Below, piece after piece: positions 46,677 to 55,742 of a stretch of 64,000 nucleotides of DNA. The notes under the pieces are model-generated. The model saw only the letters and a program-made list of their open reading frames with translations, had not been told where the DNA came from and did not search any database. Location of the stretch: NCBI RefSeq assembly GCF_003933735.1, contig NZ_RSED01000015.1:1-64000 (forward strand). The letters are read 5' to 3'. Origin of the DNA: Aquabacterium soli. Its GTDB lineage: Bacteria; Pseudomonadota; Gammaproteobacteria; Burkholderiales; Burkholderiaceae_C. A program made the translations under genes and the position numbers. Each line of letters opens with the position of its first letter. The first letter of the stretch is position 1.

Positions 46677-47924
46677 TCAGCTTCGTGTTGGCTTGAAGGC
46701 CTGCACGCTGATCACACCGGGAGTGCCTTGGGCATCCACGCTGGCCAGCACGGCGCGGTGGGCGCCCTGGCGCTTGGCTTCGGCCACGGCTTCGGTGGCG
46801 CGGTGGATGGCATGGTCCATGGTTTCGGATTCCTGCACCTGGACGATGCCGACGCTCAGGCCGATGGGCTCCCGGGCCGAGTCGCGTTCGCGCTGCTTTT
46901 CGTCGATCAGCCGGGCCATCCGGGTGGCCACATGCAGCGCATCCTGTGGGTTGGTGTCGGGCAGCAGGGCGATGAACTGATCGCCGCCCAGGCGGCCTAC
47001 CAGGTCACGGCCCCGCAGCATGGCGCGCGCCACGCTGGAGACCAGCCGCAGGGCCGTGTCGCCGGCCGCGTGCCCGTGCACCTCGTTGAGGTGCTTGAAC
47101 CCATCGATGTCGAAGACCATCAGGGCGCAGGCCCCGGGGGGCGACAGGCGCACCGTCTGCTGGGCCATGTCCTGGAAGTGGCGGCGGTTGGGCAGTTGCG
47201 TGAGCATGTCGAAATCGACCATCAGACGCAGCTGGCGCTGGGATTCGCGCAGGTCCTGCTCGGTGCGCTCGTAGGTCAGCAGCAGGCCCATGTAGACGGC
47301 GAAGATCACGGCCACCGTGAGCGTGAGGCTCAGGAAGGGCTGCTGCACGAAGGTGTTGGGTGCGGTCACCTGCACGCCCCACAACTGGATGCCTTCGATC
47401 AGGCGCGGAACCTGCACGGCCACGCCCAGCACCATGAACAGCAGGAAAGCCTTGAGGTGGGTGCTCTCGCGCCATTCGCGGATCGACCACACCATCCAGG
47501 AGGCGTAGGCATAGCCGGCGATGCTGGACATGGTGAAGGACGCGACCCGGCCGCCGGCGTCATCGGGCGCATGGGACCAGACCATCAGCCACCACAGGAA
47601 GCCGGCGATCAGCACGACCTGGTCGCCCCAGGGCGGCACCGGCAGCTCCGAGCGCACGTAGAAGCGGCGCAGCCCGCCCAGCATGGTGATGGGCCATTGC
47701 AGGGCCAGCAGCACCGACAGCGCGAACATCGCGGGATGGTCGTACCTGTACAGGGTGCAGACCGCGCCGGCCAGGTTGAGCCACTGCGCCCACACCCACC
47801 ACCAGAACCCCCGGTAAGTGCGTTGCGACAGGCCGACGTAGGTCATGATGCCCGCGGCCGTCGCCATCACCACGATGGTGGTGAAGAACAGCGTTGGGGG
47901 GTGCAGGTTCTCCAGAACGGCCAT
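46677..47924 (-). CDS. Membrane-bound GGDEF protein with altered GGDQF signature
   Basis: 415 aa from the ATG at 47924 ([10 protein letters not shown]). About six to seven membrane helices cover residues 8-220 without a recognisable sensory family. A GGDEF domain follows ([34 protein letters not shown]), but the active-site signature at 313-317 reads GGDQF, codon CAG in place of the usual Glu codon. The Glu helps bind metal and catalyse c-di-GMP synthesis, so activity may be lost or reduced, although substrate-binding residues (FD, KxxN) remain. It is upstream of the BaiN-type gene (37 bp). Confidence 0.9.
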   Translation of the reverse strand: MAVLENLHPPTLFFTTIVVMATAAGIMTYVGLSQRTYRGFWWWVWAQWLNLAGAVCTLYRYDHPAMFALSVLLALQWPITMLGGLRRFYVRSELPVPPWGDQVVLIAGFLWWLMVWSHAPDDAGGRVASFTMSSIAGYAYASWMVWSIREWRESTHLKAFLLFMVLGVAVQVPRLIEGIQLWGVQVTAPNTFVQQPFLSLTLTVAVIFAVYMGLLLTYERTEQDLRESQRQLRLMVDFDMLTQLPNRRHFQDMAQQTVRLSPPGACALMVFDIDGFKHLNEVHGHAAGDTALRLVSSVARAMLRGRDLVGRLGGDQFIALLPDTNPQDALHVATRMARLIDEKQRERDSAREPIGLSVGIVQVQESETMDHAIHRATEAVAEAKRQGAHRAVLASVDAQGTPGVISVQAFKPTRS

Positions 47925-48062
47925 GGACTTTGGCGTGGTGTGGGTCGAGTTCGAGCACAATCCGGGCAGTGTCACTGTGCCCGCGATCGCGCCCCGATGG
48001 TGTCGCGATTATCCCGGGGGCACGCCGAAACGAACCCCTGTTGTTTTTTGGAGCACGCAATC

Positions 48063-48878
48063 ATGGCGATGGACGTCGTTGACTACGAGATCAAGGGCAG
48101 TGAGATGCAGTTCGTCGAGGTCGAACTGGACCCCGGCGAGGCCGCCATTGGCGAAGCCGGCAGCATGATGTTCATGGACGGTGGCATCGACATGGACACC
48201 GTCTTCGGCGACGGCTCGCAGCAGCAGGGCGGCTTCTTCGGCAAGCTGATGGGCGCCGGCAAGCGCCTGATCACGGGCGAATCGCTGTTCACCACGGTCT
48301 ACACCAACCAGGGTTCCGGCAAGAAGCGTGTGGCGTTCGCCGCCCCGTACCCCGGCAAGATCATCCCGATGGACCTGGCCCAGCTGGGCGGCACCCTGCT
48401 GTGCCAGAAGGATTCTTTCCTTTGTGCGGCCCGTGGCGTGTCGCTGGGCATCGGGTTCCAGCGCAAGCTCGGCGTCGGCTTCTTCGGCGGTGAGGGTTTC
48501 ATCATGCAGAAGCTGGAGGGTGATGGCCTGGCCTTCGTGCATGCCGGCGGCACCTTGCTGCGCCGCGATCTGCAAGCCGGCGAAGCCTTGATGGTGGACA
48601 CGGGCTGCGTGGTCGCCTACACCCCCAATGTGGATTTCGACATCCAGTACGTGGGCAAGATCAAGACGGCGCTTTTCGGCGGCGAGGGCATCTTCCTGGC
48701 CCGCCTCAGCGGCCCTGGCACAGTGTGGCTGCAGAGCCTGCCGTTCTCACGCCTGGCGTCCCGCATCTTTGCTGCGGCGCCGCAGACGGGCGGGGGCGGG
48801 CGTGGAGAAGGCTCCCTGCTGCCGGGCGTCGCGGGCGCCGGCCTGCTGGGCGGCATCCTCGGTGGCGACAACGAGTGA
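48063..48878 (+). CDS. TIGR00266/AIM24 family protein
   Basis: 271 aa from the ATG at 48063 with GGAG ten bases upstream. Glycine-rich beta-structure protein of the AIM24 superfamily: [119 protein letters not shown]. The family is widespread in bacteria and has no settled function; a mitochondrial relative helps membrane organisation. Two hairpins follow the gene. Confidence 0.92.
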   Translation: MAMDVVDYEIKGSEMQFVEVELDPGEAAIGEAGSMMFMDGGIDMDTVFGDGSQQQGGFFGKLMGAGKRLITGESLFTTVYTNQGSGKKRVAFAAPYPGKIIPMDLAQLGGTLLCQKDSFLCAARGVSLGIGFQRKLGVGFFGGEGFIMQKLEGDGLAFVHAGGTLLRRDLQAGEALMVDTGCVVAYTPNVDFDIQYVGKIKTALFGGEGIFLARLSGPGTVWLQSLPFSRLASRIFAAAPQTGGGGRGEGSLLPGVAGAGLLGGILGGDNE

Positions 48879-48880
48879 TT

Positions 48881-48961
48881 TCACCGGGGATCCTGCACAA
48901 ATCCGGTGATCCCGGGCGCAGCCGCGTCAGCACAAATCCCAGGTCATGCGTTTGACCTGGG
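48881..48961 (+). other. Two stem-loops between the AIM24 and beta-propeller genes
   Basis: TCACCGG (48881-48887) pairs with CCGGTGA (48903-48909); an exclusive alternative is GGGATC (48887-48892) with GATCCC (48908-48913). Next, CCCAGGTCA (48938-48946) pairs with TGACCTGGG (48953-48961) around a 6-nt loop. Neither has a T tract, so they may terminate weakly or protect the transcript. Confidence 0.5.
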
Positions 48962-49019
48962 TCGGCCTTCCCGGCTGGCGGGCCGCGTACACTGCGCGGT
49001 TCCATCGCAGGTGACGCAA

Positions 49020-50099
49020 TTGATTTCACGTGGCTTTCCCAAGGCACTGGTGCGCCGGTCCTTCCTGTCGTCTGGCGCGCGCCATGCGCTCTCAGCCCTG
49101 GCCGTTGCGGCCTTGCCGGTGCCTGCGGTCTGGGCTCAAGGGGCTTCTGCGCCCGTCGGGCCGCTGGCCAAGGCCGCCAAGCCGCCGATCTTCGTGCTGA
49201 ACTCGCTGGACGCCAATGTCAGCGTGATCGATCCGGTCACGTTCAAGGAGGTCAAGCGGGTGCCCACGGGCAAGGAGCCGCACCACCTCTACCTCACGCC
49301 GGATGAGAAATCCCTGCTGGTGGCCAATGCCCTGAGCGACACCATCACGCTGCTGGATCCGCTCACGGGGGATGTGCAGAAGGTGCTGACCGGCATCTCC
49401 GACCCCTACCACCTGCGCTTCTCACCCGACATGAAATGGTTCGTCACGGCCGCCAACCGCCTGGACCATGTCGACATTTACCGGGTGTCCTACGCTCAGC
49501 CGGCCGGCCTGACCCTGACGCTGGCCAAGCGCATCCCCACCGGCAAGACGCCCAGCCACATCACCATCGACAGCCGAAGCACCGTGGTGTATGTGTCCAT
49601 GCAGGACAGCGACGAGCTGATCTCGATCGACCTGGCCACCCAGGCGCCGCGCTGGAAGGTGCCCGTGGGCAAGATGCCGGCCGATGTTTTCCTGAGCTAC
49701 GACGACCGCTTCCTGCTGCTGGGCCTGACGGGCGACAAGTTCGTCGAGGTGTACGACGTGCGCGGCCCGAAGCCCGTGCTGGTCAAGCGCATCGAGACGG
49801 GCGAGGGCGCCCACGCCTTCCGTGCCTGGGGTGACAAACGGCACCTGCTGGTCAGCAACCGCGTGGCCAACACCATCAGCCGCATTGACCTGCAAACCTT
49901 CACCGTGGTGGCCAACTACCCGGCCCCCGGCGGGCCGGACTGCATGGACGTGCTGTCGGACGGCAAGACCATCCTGACCACCTCGCGCTGGGCCCGCAAG
50001 CTCACCTTCATCGACACCGTGCAGGGCAAGGTGATTCGCCAGGTGAAGGTGGGCCGCTCGCCGCACGGCGTGTGGACCCTGGACCATGCGCCGCGCTGA
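49020..50099 (+). CDS. Exported YVTN-type beta-propeller protein
   Basis: About 359 aa from a TTG at 49020 with AGGTGA just upstream (a GTG at 49011 is possible). The N-terminus has a twin-arginine-like signal (RRSFLSSG followed by ALSALAVAALPVPAVWA), implying folded export. The rest is a repeated YVTN/NHL propeller: FVLNSLDANVSVIDPVTFKEVKRVPTGKEPHHLYLTPD, VANALSDTITLLDPLTG, VSMQDSDELISIDLAT and later blades. Such periplasmic propellers bind proteins or cofactors; the ligand is unknown. The stop codon overlaps the start of the deacetylase gene by 14 bp, so the two are probably translated together. Confidence 0.85.
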   Translation: MISRGFPKALVRRSFLSSGARHALSALAVAALPVPAVWAQGASAPVGPLAKAAKPPIFVLNSLDANVSVIDPVTFKEVKRVPTGKEPHHLYLTPDEKSLLVANALSDTITLLDPLTGDVQKVLTGISDPYHLRFSPDMKWFVTAANRLDHVDIYRVSYAQPAGLTLTLAKRIPTGKTPSHITIDSRSTVVYVSMQDSDELISIDLATQAPRWKVPVGKMPADVFLSYDDRFLLLGLTGDKFVEVYDVRGPKPVLVKRIETGEGAHAFRAWGDKRHLLVSNRVANTISRIDLQTFTVVANYPAPGGPDCMDVLSDGKTILTTSRWARKLTFIDTVQGKVIRQVKVGRSPHGVWTLDHAPR

Positions 50100-50919
50100 C
50101 CGCGCACGGACCCGTTTCGCGCTGTGCCTGGCACTGCTGGGCGCGCCTGTGCTGGCCGCCCCAGGGGCTTCGGTGGCCGGCGCCAAGGCGGGCTCACCCT
50201 GCGAGCACCCCGTCTACCTGACCTTCGACACCGGCCACATGGGCGTGGCGCCGCTGGTGGCCGATGTGCTCAAGCGCCATCAGGTGCCTGTCACCTTCTT
50301 CCTGGCCAACGAGCGCACCCAGCCCGTGGGCGACCGGCCGGCGGGTGCCAGCCTGGACGATCACTGGGCCCCCTGGTGGAAGGCCATGGCCGCGCAGGGC
50401 CACGATTTCGGTAGCCACACCTGGGACCACCTGATCTGGCGCAAGGACACCTCGAAGGGCTTCACCTTCCGCCCCACGGCAGGCCCGGACAATGGCCGGT
50501 CGGTGGACCTGTCCGCGCCCCAGTACTGTGAGGAGCTGGCGCGCAGTGCCCAGCGCTTCCAGGCCATGACGGGCCAGCCCATGCGGGCCTTGTTCCGGGC
50601 CCCCGGTGGCAAGACCTCGCCCAAGCTGCTAGCCGTCGCCCGCGCCTGCGGATGGCACCACGTGCCCTGGACGCCGGCCGGCTTCCTGGGCGACGAACTG
50701 TCCAGCGAGCGCTACCCCAACCAGCGTCTGCTGCAACAGGCGCTGACCCAGGTGCGCCAGGGCGACATCCTTCTGGCCCACCTGGGCATCTGGTCGCGCC
50801 AGGAACCCTGGGCGCCCGCCGTGCTCGAACCCCTGATCGTCGGGCTCAAGGCCAAGGGCCTTTGTTTCGCCACCTTGCGCGAGCACCCCGACTACCGGGG
50901 CGTCGGCGCGGCGCCCTGA
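50086..50919 (+). CDS. Exported polysaccharide deacetylase family protein (CE4) with altered metal motif
   Basis: 277 aa with an N-terminal signal (ALCLALLGAPVLAAPGA). CE4 motifs: motif 1 LTFDTGHMG, where the usual TFDDG has Thr in place of the metal-binding second Asp; motif 2 SHTWDH, with both His ligands; motif 3 FRAPGGK; motif 5 ILLAHLG. CE4 enzymes remove N-acetyl or O-acetyl groups from peptidoglycan, chitin or exopolysaccharide. Loss of one metal ligand may alter metal choice or activity. It overlaps the propeller gene upstream, and a sterol-desaturase-type gene starts 39 bp later. Confidence 0.87.
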   Translation: MRRADRARTRFALCLALLGAPVLAAPGASVAGAKAGSPCEHPVYLTFDTGHMGVAPLVADVLKRHQVPVTFFLANERTQPVGDRPAGASLDDHWAPWWKAMAAQGHDFGSHTWDHLIWRKDTSKGFTFRPTAGPDNGRSVDLSAPQYCEELARSAQRFQAMTGQPMRALFRAPGGKTSPKLLAVARACGWHHVPWTPAGFLGDELSSERYPNQRLLQQALTQVRQGDILLAHLGIWSRQEPWAPAVLEPLIVGLKAKGLCFATLREHPDYRGVGAAP

Positions 50920-50958
50920 GCCAATTCAGCCATTGCGATAAGAAGGAGCGCACCAGGC

Positions 50959-51948
50959 ATGTGGGACACGTGGATGGGTTGGTTGTCCGACCATTTCGGC
51001 TTGATGCAGCAAAGCCTGTTCGAGCACCTGGTGCAGCCCGTGCTGTTCTCGCTGGGCTGGGGCAATTTGCTCGAAGACGCCTTTGATGCCACCGGCTGGT
51101 TGCTGGTGGGCCTGGTGCAACTGCTGGTGATGCTGGCGGTGTTCTGGCCCTTGCAGCGCTGGCGCCCGGTTGAGGTCATCACCGACCGCCGTGCCGTGCG
51201 CGTCGACATCCTCTACACGCTGATCCACCGGCTGGGCCTGTTCCGTGTGGCGTTGTTCTTCTCGGTGGATCCACTGCTGGACGGCCTGTTCGGCTGGGCC
51301 AGCGTGCAGGGCATCAATGGGTTCCAGCTCGACGCTGCGGTCGCACCGTGGTGGCCTGGCATCACCGACACCGCCTGGCTGAGCTTCCTGCTCTACCTGC
51401 TGGTGTTCGATTTCGTCGATTACTGGATCCACCGTGGCCAGCACGGCCTGAACCGCTGGTGGGCCCTGCATTCGCTGCACCACAGCCAGCGCCAGATGAC
51501 CATGTGGAGCGACAACCGCAACCATGTGTTCGACGACCTGCTGCGCGACCTTATCATCGTGCTGGTGGCGCGCGGCATCGGTGTGCCGCCCGGACAGTTC
51601 GTGGCGCTGGTGGCGCTCACGCAACTGGTGGAGAGCCTGTCGCACGCCAATGTGCGCATGAGCTTCGGCCCCGGGCTGCAGCGCCTGGTGGTGGGGCCAC
51701 GCTTTCACCGTGTGCACCACGGCATCGGCATCGGGCATGAATCCAATGGCCCCCATTCCCTGGGGGGCTGCAATTTCGCGGTGCTCTTCCCCGTGTGGGA
51801 CATCCTGTTTGGCACCGCCGATTTCCGCACCGCCTTGCAACCCACGGGCATCCGCGACCAGTTGCCTGAGCACGGCGCGCGTGATTATGGCGAAGGGTTC
51901 TGGGCGCAGCAGTGGCTGGGACTCAAGCGTCTGGCCGGGCGGAACTGA
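50959..51948 (+). CDS. Sterol desaturase/fatty acid hydroxylase family membrane protein
   Basis: 329 aa, with AAGGAG upstream of the ATG. About four membrane helices (about 45-65, 85-105, 135-155) and the family histidine clusters: YWIHRGQHGL, HSLHHSQRQM and FHRVHHGIG. These coordinate a di-iron centre that hydroxylates or desaturates lipids using O2. Bacterial members act on sterols, carotenoids, hopanoids or alkyl-glycerols; nothing here tells which. It lies in a same-strand run of five genes from the propeller protein to CinA. Confidence 0.88.
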   Translation: MWDTWMGWLSDHFGLMQQSLFEHLVQPVLFSLGWGNLLEDAFDATGWLLVGLVQLLVMLAVFWPLQRWRPVEVITDRRAVRVDILYTLIHRLGLFRVALFFSVDPLLDGLFGWASVQGINGFQLDAAVAPWWPGITDTAWLSFLLYLLVFDFVDYWIHRGQHGLNRWWALHSLHHSQRQMTMWSDNRNHVFDDLLRDLIIVLVARGIGVPPGQFVALVALTQLVESLSHANVRMSFGPGLQRLVVGPRFHRVHHGIGIGHESNGPHSLGGCNFAVLFPVWDILFGTADFRTALQPTGIRDQLPEHGARDYGEGFWAQQWLGLKRLAGRN

Positions 51949-52012
51949 CCTGGGCCGGGCGCGGTTGATCCACCTTGGGTATGCTGGCGGCACAAGGACG
52001 TACACCACCAAG

Positions 52013-53035
52013 ATGCTCGCCGCCGATACCGCAAAGCCACCACCTTCCGCTCAACCCGCCACCTTGGCGCCGGCCTCTGTCGTGGATGCGGCCCTGCGCG
52101 CCATGCTGTACTGCCTGCACCCCCGGGTGATCTGGCTGTCGGTGGTGCCTCTGCTGCTGTCCATGCTCTGCCTGGGCGGCCTGGCCTGGTGGGGGTGGAC
52201 CGATGCCGTCGCCCAGGTGCGTGTGGGGCTCGATACCTGGTCGCTCAGCCAGACCTTCCTGAACTGGCTCGATGGCTTGGGCGCCACGGGCTTTCGGGCC
52301 GTGCTGGCCCCACTGCTGCTGGTGATCGTGACCGTGCCGGTGGTGGTCGTGGCCTGCCTGCTGGTGGTGGCCACCATGATGACGCCAGCCATCGTCAAAC
52401 TGGTGGCGCAGCGCCGCTTTCCGGCGCTGCAAGAGCGCCATGGCGGCAGCTGGTGGGCCTCGCTGGCGTGGTCGGCCAGCGCTGCCGTCGCGGCCTTGCT
52501 GGCGCTGTTCCTGACCTTGCCGTTGTGGTTCATCCCCCCGTTCGCCCTGGTGCTGCCGCCCTTGATCTGGGGATGGCTCACCTACCGGGTCATGGCCTAT
52601 GACACCCTGGCCGATCACGCCAGCGTCAAAGAGCGCCAGCAATTGATGCGTGAGCGCCGTTCTGCCTTGCTGACCATCGGCATCATCTCGGGCTACCTGG
52701 GGGCAGCACCCGCCGCCCTGTGGGCACTGGGCGCCATCACCGTGATCCTGGCGCCCTTGATGCTGGTGATTTCGGTGTGGCTCTACACCATGGTGTTCGC
52801 GTTCTCCAGCCTGTGGTTTGCCCACTACCTGCTGGCCGCGCTGCAGATCCAGCGGGCTGCCGAGGCGCGCGCCGTGCCTGTCAGCGAACTCAGGCCCACG
52901 GCCCAATCACCGCAATCCCCGGCACATGCGCCCGAGACCACCGTGATCGATGTACCGGTGCGTGAGGTGCCCGGACCAGGGGCCGGCGGCAACACCTCCC
53001 TGCCTTCACCTCGCTCGCATCCAGACGCACCATGA
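52013..53035 (+). CDS. EI24/CysZ-like membrane protein
   Basis: About 340 aa from the ATG at 52013. The core (residues 20-285) has about six hydrophobic segments in the EI24 pattern: AMLYCLHPRVIWLSVVPLLL, LLVIVTVPVVVVACLLVVATMMTPAIVKLV, then WWASLAWSASAAVAALLALFLTLPLWFIPP and WGWLTYRVMAYDTLADHA. The last 60 residues are a Pro/Ser-rich tail. CysZ members carry sulfate, but this protein is too divergent to assume so. Its stop overlaps the CinA-type start (ATGA), indicating translational coupling. Confidence 0.83.
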   Translation: MLAADTAKPPPSAQPATLAPASVVDAALRAMLYCLHPRVIWLSVVPLLLSMLCLGGLAWWGWTDAVAQVRVGLDTWSLSQTFLNWLDGLGATGFRAVLAPLLLVIVTVPVVVVACLLVVATMMTPAIVKLVAQRRFPALQERHGGSWWASLAWSASAAVAALLALFLTLPLWFIPPFALVLPPLIWGWLTYRVMAYDTLADHASVKERQQLMRERRSALLTIGIISGYLGAAPAALWALGAITVILAPLMLVISVWLYTMVFAFSSLWFAHYLLAALQIQRAAEARAVPVSELRPTAQSPQSPAHAPETTVIDVPVREVPGPGAGGNTSLPSPRSHPDAP

Positions 53036-53826
53036 TCGGACTCATCATCGTCGGGGACGAGATCCTCAGTGGGCGTCGGCAGGACAAGCACCTGGCCAAA
53101 TCCATCGAGCTGTTGGCGGAGCGGGGCCTGAAGGTGTCCTGGGCGCGCTATGTGGGTGACGAGCCGGGCATGATCACCGCCGCGGTCCAGGATGCGCTGG
53201 CCGGCAATGACGTGGTGTTCTCGTTTGGTGGCATCGGCGCTACCCCGGACGACCACACCCGTGCGGCGGCCGGCCGTGCGTTGGGGCGCCCCTTGGTGCT
53301 GCACGCCGAAGCGCGCGAACTGATCCTGCAGCGTTGCCGCCAGCTCGCTGAGCAGGAAGGCGAGGCCTTCGACCCGGATTCCGCCGACACCCAGCGCCGC
53401 CTGCAGATGGGCCATTTCCCCGAAGGCTCGGAGATCATCCCCAACCCCTACAACCAGATCCCGGGCTTCACCGTGGCAGGGCGCGTGCACTTCGTGCCCG
53501 GTTTTCCGGTGATGGCCTGGCCGATGGTGGCCTGGGTGCTGGACACGCTGCATGCGGGCCTGCACGGGCGGGGGGCGGAAGCCTCGCGTGCCGTCGTGGT
53601 GTATGGGGCCATCGAATCCCGGCTGACCCCGTTGATGCTGGACATCGAGGCCCGCTTCCCCGGCATCAAGGTGTTCAGCCTCCCCAGCGTCGACCACCCG
53701 GTGCATGGACGCCACATCGAGCTGGGGGTGAAAGGCTCGCCAGGGGCGATCGATCAGGCCTACCAGGCACTTCTGGACGGCCTGATCATTTTTGGTGCAT
53801 CATTAGGCCCCGAAGTGGTGCATTGA
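53032..53826 (+). CDS. CinA-type molybdopterin-binding domain protein
   Basis: 264 aa, only the N-terminal MoCF/COG1058 domain of CinA, without the C-terminal deamidase domain. Features: IGLIIVGDEILSGRRQDKHLAKSIELLAERGLKV, GDEPGMITAAVQDAL, VFSFGGIGATPDDHTRAAAGRALG, and IPGFTVAGRVHFVPGFPVMAWPM. The stand-alone domain is found as an ADP-ribose or NAD-related pyrophosphatase in some bacteria; function here is unproven. It overlaps the EI24 gene by 4 bp and is the last gene before the glnA regulatory region. Confidence 0.9.
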   Translation: MIGLIIVGDEILSGRRQDKHLAKSIELLAERGLKVSWARYVGDEPGMITAAVQDALAGNDVVFSFGGIGATPDDHTRAAAGRALGRPLVLHAEARELILQRCRQLAEQEGEAFDPDSADTQRRLQMGHFPEGSEIIPNPYNQIPGFTVAGRVHFVPGFPVMAWPMVAWVLDTLHAGLHGRGAEASRAVVVYGAIESRLTPLMLDIEARFPGIKVFSLPSVDHPVHGRHIELGVKGSPGAIDQAYQALLDGLIIFGASLGPEVVH

Positions 53827-53844
53827 TTGGTTGTCAGGTCAAAA

Positions 53845-53985
53845 GGCACCAAAACGGTGTTTTATGCGGCCCCGCATCCGCGCTGCAACCATTTATATTT
53901 CATGATGCGGTTTCATGTCGCATGCCAGTGCATCTCTTTTGCGCGTGCAACCCGCTTTCAGCTGCACCAGACACGAGCTTGGTGC
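53845..53985 (+). promoter_or_regulatory. NtrC-like sites upstream of glnA
   Basis: GGCACCAAAACGGTGTT (53845-53861) fits the NtrC palindrome TGCACCA-N3-TGGTGCA with strong left and centre agreement. Further down, GCACCA (53964-53969) and TGGTGC (53980-53985) are perfect half sites but with 10 bp between them instead of 3. They lie about 209 and 88 bp upstream of the inferred sigma54 start site. Confidence 0.45.
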
Positions 53986-54036
53986 GCCGCAAACCTGTCT
54001 TTTTCCTGTCGGACACTTTGACGCACCCCGGAAGGC

Positions 54037-54050
54037 GGCATGGTTTTCGC
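54037..54050 (+). promoter_or_regulatory. Candidate sigma54 promoter of glnA
   Basis: GCGGCATGGTTTTCGCT contains GG (54037-54038), exactly 10 bp, GC (54049-54050), and agrees with TGGCAC-N5-TTGC at GGCA and TT-GC. Transcription would start near 54062, giving a 76-nt leader. The remaining part of the 53827-54137 gap shows no better sigma70 promoter. Confidence 0.45.
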
Positions 54051-54137
54051 TATTACACTGCGCGCTGTTTCTGATCTGGAAACAGACAAAACACCCAATT
54101 CTTCTTGCACATACAAGCCTCTTGCTAGGAGCACCTG

Positions 54138-55556
54138 ATGGCCAACAAGACCGTCGCCGACGTGATGAAGCTGGTGAAGGACAACGAAGTCAAGTTCGTT
54201 GATTTCCGTTTCACCGACACCCGCGGTAAAGAACAGCACGTGACCGTGCCTGTGTCCCATTTCGACGAAGACAAGTTTGTCTCGGGCCACGCCTTTGACG
54301 GTTCGTCCATTGCCGGTTGGAAGGGCATCGAAGCCTCCGACATGCAGTTGATGCCTGACCCGGCCACCGCCAACATCGACCCGTTCTTCGAAGAACCCAC
54401 GCTGATCCTGACCTGCGACGTCATCGATCCGACGGACGGCAAGGCCTATGAGCGCGATCCCCGCTCGCTGGCCAAGCGCGCTGAAGCCTACCTGAAGGCC
54501 TCCGGCCTGGGCGACACCGCCTACTTCGGTCCTGAGCCCGAATTCTTCGTGTTCGATTCGATCCGCTGGGGCAACGACATGTCCGGCAGCTTCTTCAAGA
54601 TCGAATCCGAAGAAGGCGCCTGGTCCACCAGCAAGGAATACGAGCACGGCAACTCCGGTTACCGTCCGACCGTCAAGGGCGGCTACTTCCCCGTGCCCCC
54701 CGTCGACAGCTTCCAGGACATGCGCTCGGAAATGAGCCTGATCCTCGAATCGGTCGGCATCCCCGTCGAAGTGCACCACCACGAAGTGGCGAACGCCGGC
54801 CAGATGGAAATCGGCACGCGTTTCAGCACCCTGACCCAGCGCGCCGACTGGCTGCAGCTGCAGAAGTACGTGATCGTGAACGTGGCCCATGCCTACGGCA
54901 AGACCGCCACCTTCATGCCCAAGCCCATCGTTGGCGACAACGGCTCCGGCATGCACGTTCACCAGTCGATCTGGAAAGACGGCAAGAACCTGTTCGCCGG
55001 TGAAGGCTACGCTGGCCTGAGCGAATTCGCCCTGTACTACATCGGCGGCATCATCAAGCACGCCCGTGCCCTGAACGCCATCACCAACCCCGGTACGAAC
55101 TCGTACAAGCGTCTGGTGCCCGGCTTCGAAGCCCCGGTGAAGCTGGCCTACTCGGCCAAGAACCGCTCGGCCTCGATCCGCATCCCGTATGTGGCCAACC
55201 CCAAGGGCCGCCGCATCGAAGCGCGCTTCCCCGATCCTTCGGCCAACCCCTACCTGGCCTTCGCCGCCCTGATGATGGCCGGCCTGGACGGCGTGGAAAA
55301 CAAGATCCATCCGGGCGAAGCCGCCACGAAGGACCTGTACCACCTGCCGCCCGAAGAGGACGCGAAGATCCCGACCGTCTGCCACAGCCTGGACCAGGCT
55401 CTGGAGTACCTGGACAAGGACCGCGCGTTCCTGACCAAGGGTGGCGTGTTCACCGATGCGTACATCGATGCGTACATCGACCTGAAGATGCAGGAAGTCA
55501 CCCGCTTCCGCATGGCCACTCACCCGGTCGAATTCGACATGTACTACAGCCTGTGA
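54138..55556 (+). CDS. glnA: Glutamine synthetase, type I
   Basis: 472 aa, with AGGAG upstream of the ATG. It joins ammonia to glutamate with ATP; twelve subunits form the enzyme. The beta-Grasp signature [17 protein letters not shown], metal site [25 protein letters not shown]-type block ([16 protein letters not shown]), ATP region [27 protein letters not shown] and [18 protein letters not shown] are all present. Tyr401 in [10 protein letters not shown] corresponds to the adenylylation site of the regulated GS-I-beta form, so control by GlnE and P-II is expected. It is followed by a strong terminator and, further on, ntrBC. Confidence 0.98.
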   Translation: MANKTVADVMKLVKDNEVKFVDFRFTDTRGKEQHVTVPVSHFDEDKFVSGHAFDGSSIAGWKGIEASDMQLMPDPATANIDPFFEEPTLILTCDVIDPTDGKAYERDPRSLAKRAEAYLKASGLGDTAYFGPEPEFFVFDSIRWGNDMSGSFFKIESEEGAWSTSKEYEHGNSGYRPTVKGGYFPVPPVDSFQDMRSEMSLILESVGIPVEVHHHEVANAGQMEIGTRFSTLTQRADWLQLQKYVIVNVAHAYGKTATFMPKPIVGDNGSGMHVHQSIWKDGKNLFAGEGYAGLSEFALYYIGGIIKHARALNAITNPGTNSYKRLVPGFEAPVKLAYSAKNRSASIRIPYVANPKGRRIEARFPDPSANPYLAFAALMMAGLDGVENKIHPGEAATKDLYHLPPEEDAKIPTVCHSLDQALEYLDKDRAFLTKGGVFTDAYIDAYIDLKMQEVTRFRMATHPVEFDMYYSL

Positions 55557-55580
55557 TTCCCCTCGGGGATCACCACACGG

Positions 55581-55608
55581 AAGGGACGGCGCAAGCCGTC
55601 CCTTTTTT
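55581..55608 (+). terminator. Intrinsic terminator after glnA
   Basis: GGGACGGC (55583-55590), tetraloop GCAA, GCCGTCCC (55595-55602), then T6. It separates glnA from the downstream ntrBC unit. Confidence 0.95.
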
Positions 55609-55742
55609 CATGTCGCTGCGGATGGCCTCCGGCATGTCGGCGGGCCCGAAGTCAGCCGCGTTGATGTTGTAAACAGGCCGGCACCCTCGGCTGCGGCCAG
55701 GGGGCTTGCAGGCATACTAGGCGCATGAAGCAAGGATCATCG

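Noticed and set aside
46458-48062. Long in-frame upstream extension of the AIM24 gene
   Set aside because: The extension is antisense to the BaiN-type and GGDQF genes; the ATG at 48063 has a good ribosome binding site and starts the conserved domain.
53964-53985. GCACCA-N10-TGGTGC as a canonical NtrC site
   Set aside because: The half sites are 10 bp apart instead of 3, so it is listed only as possible half sites.
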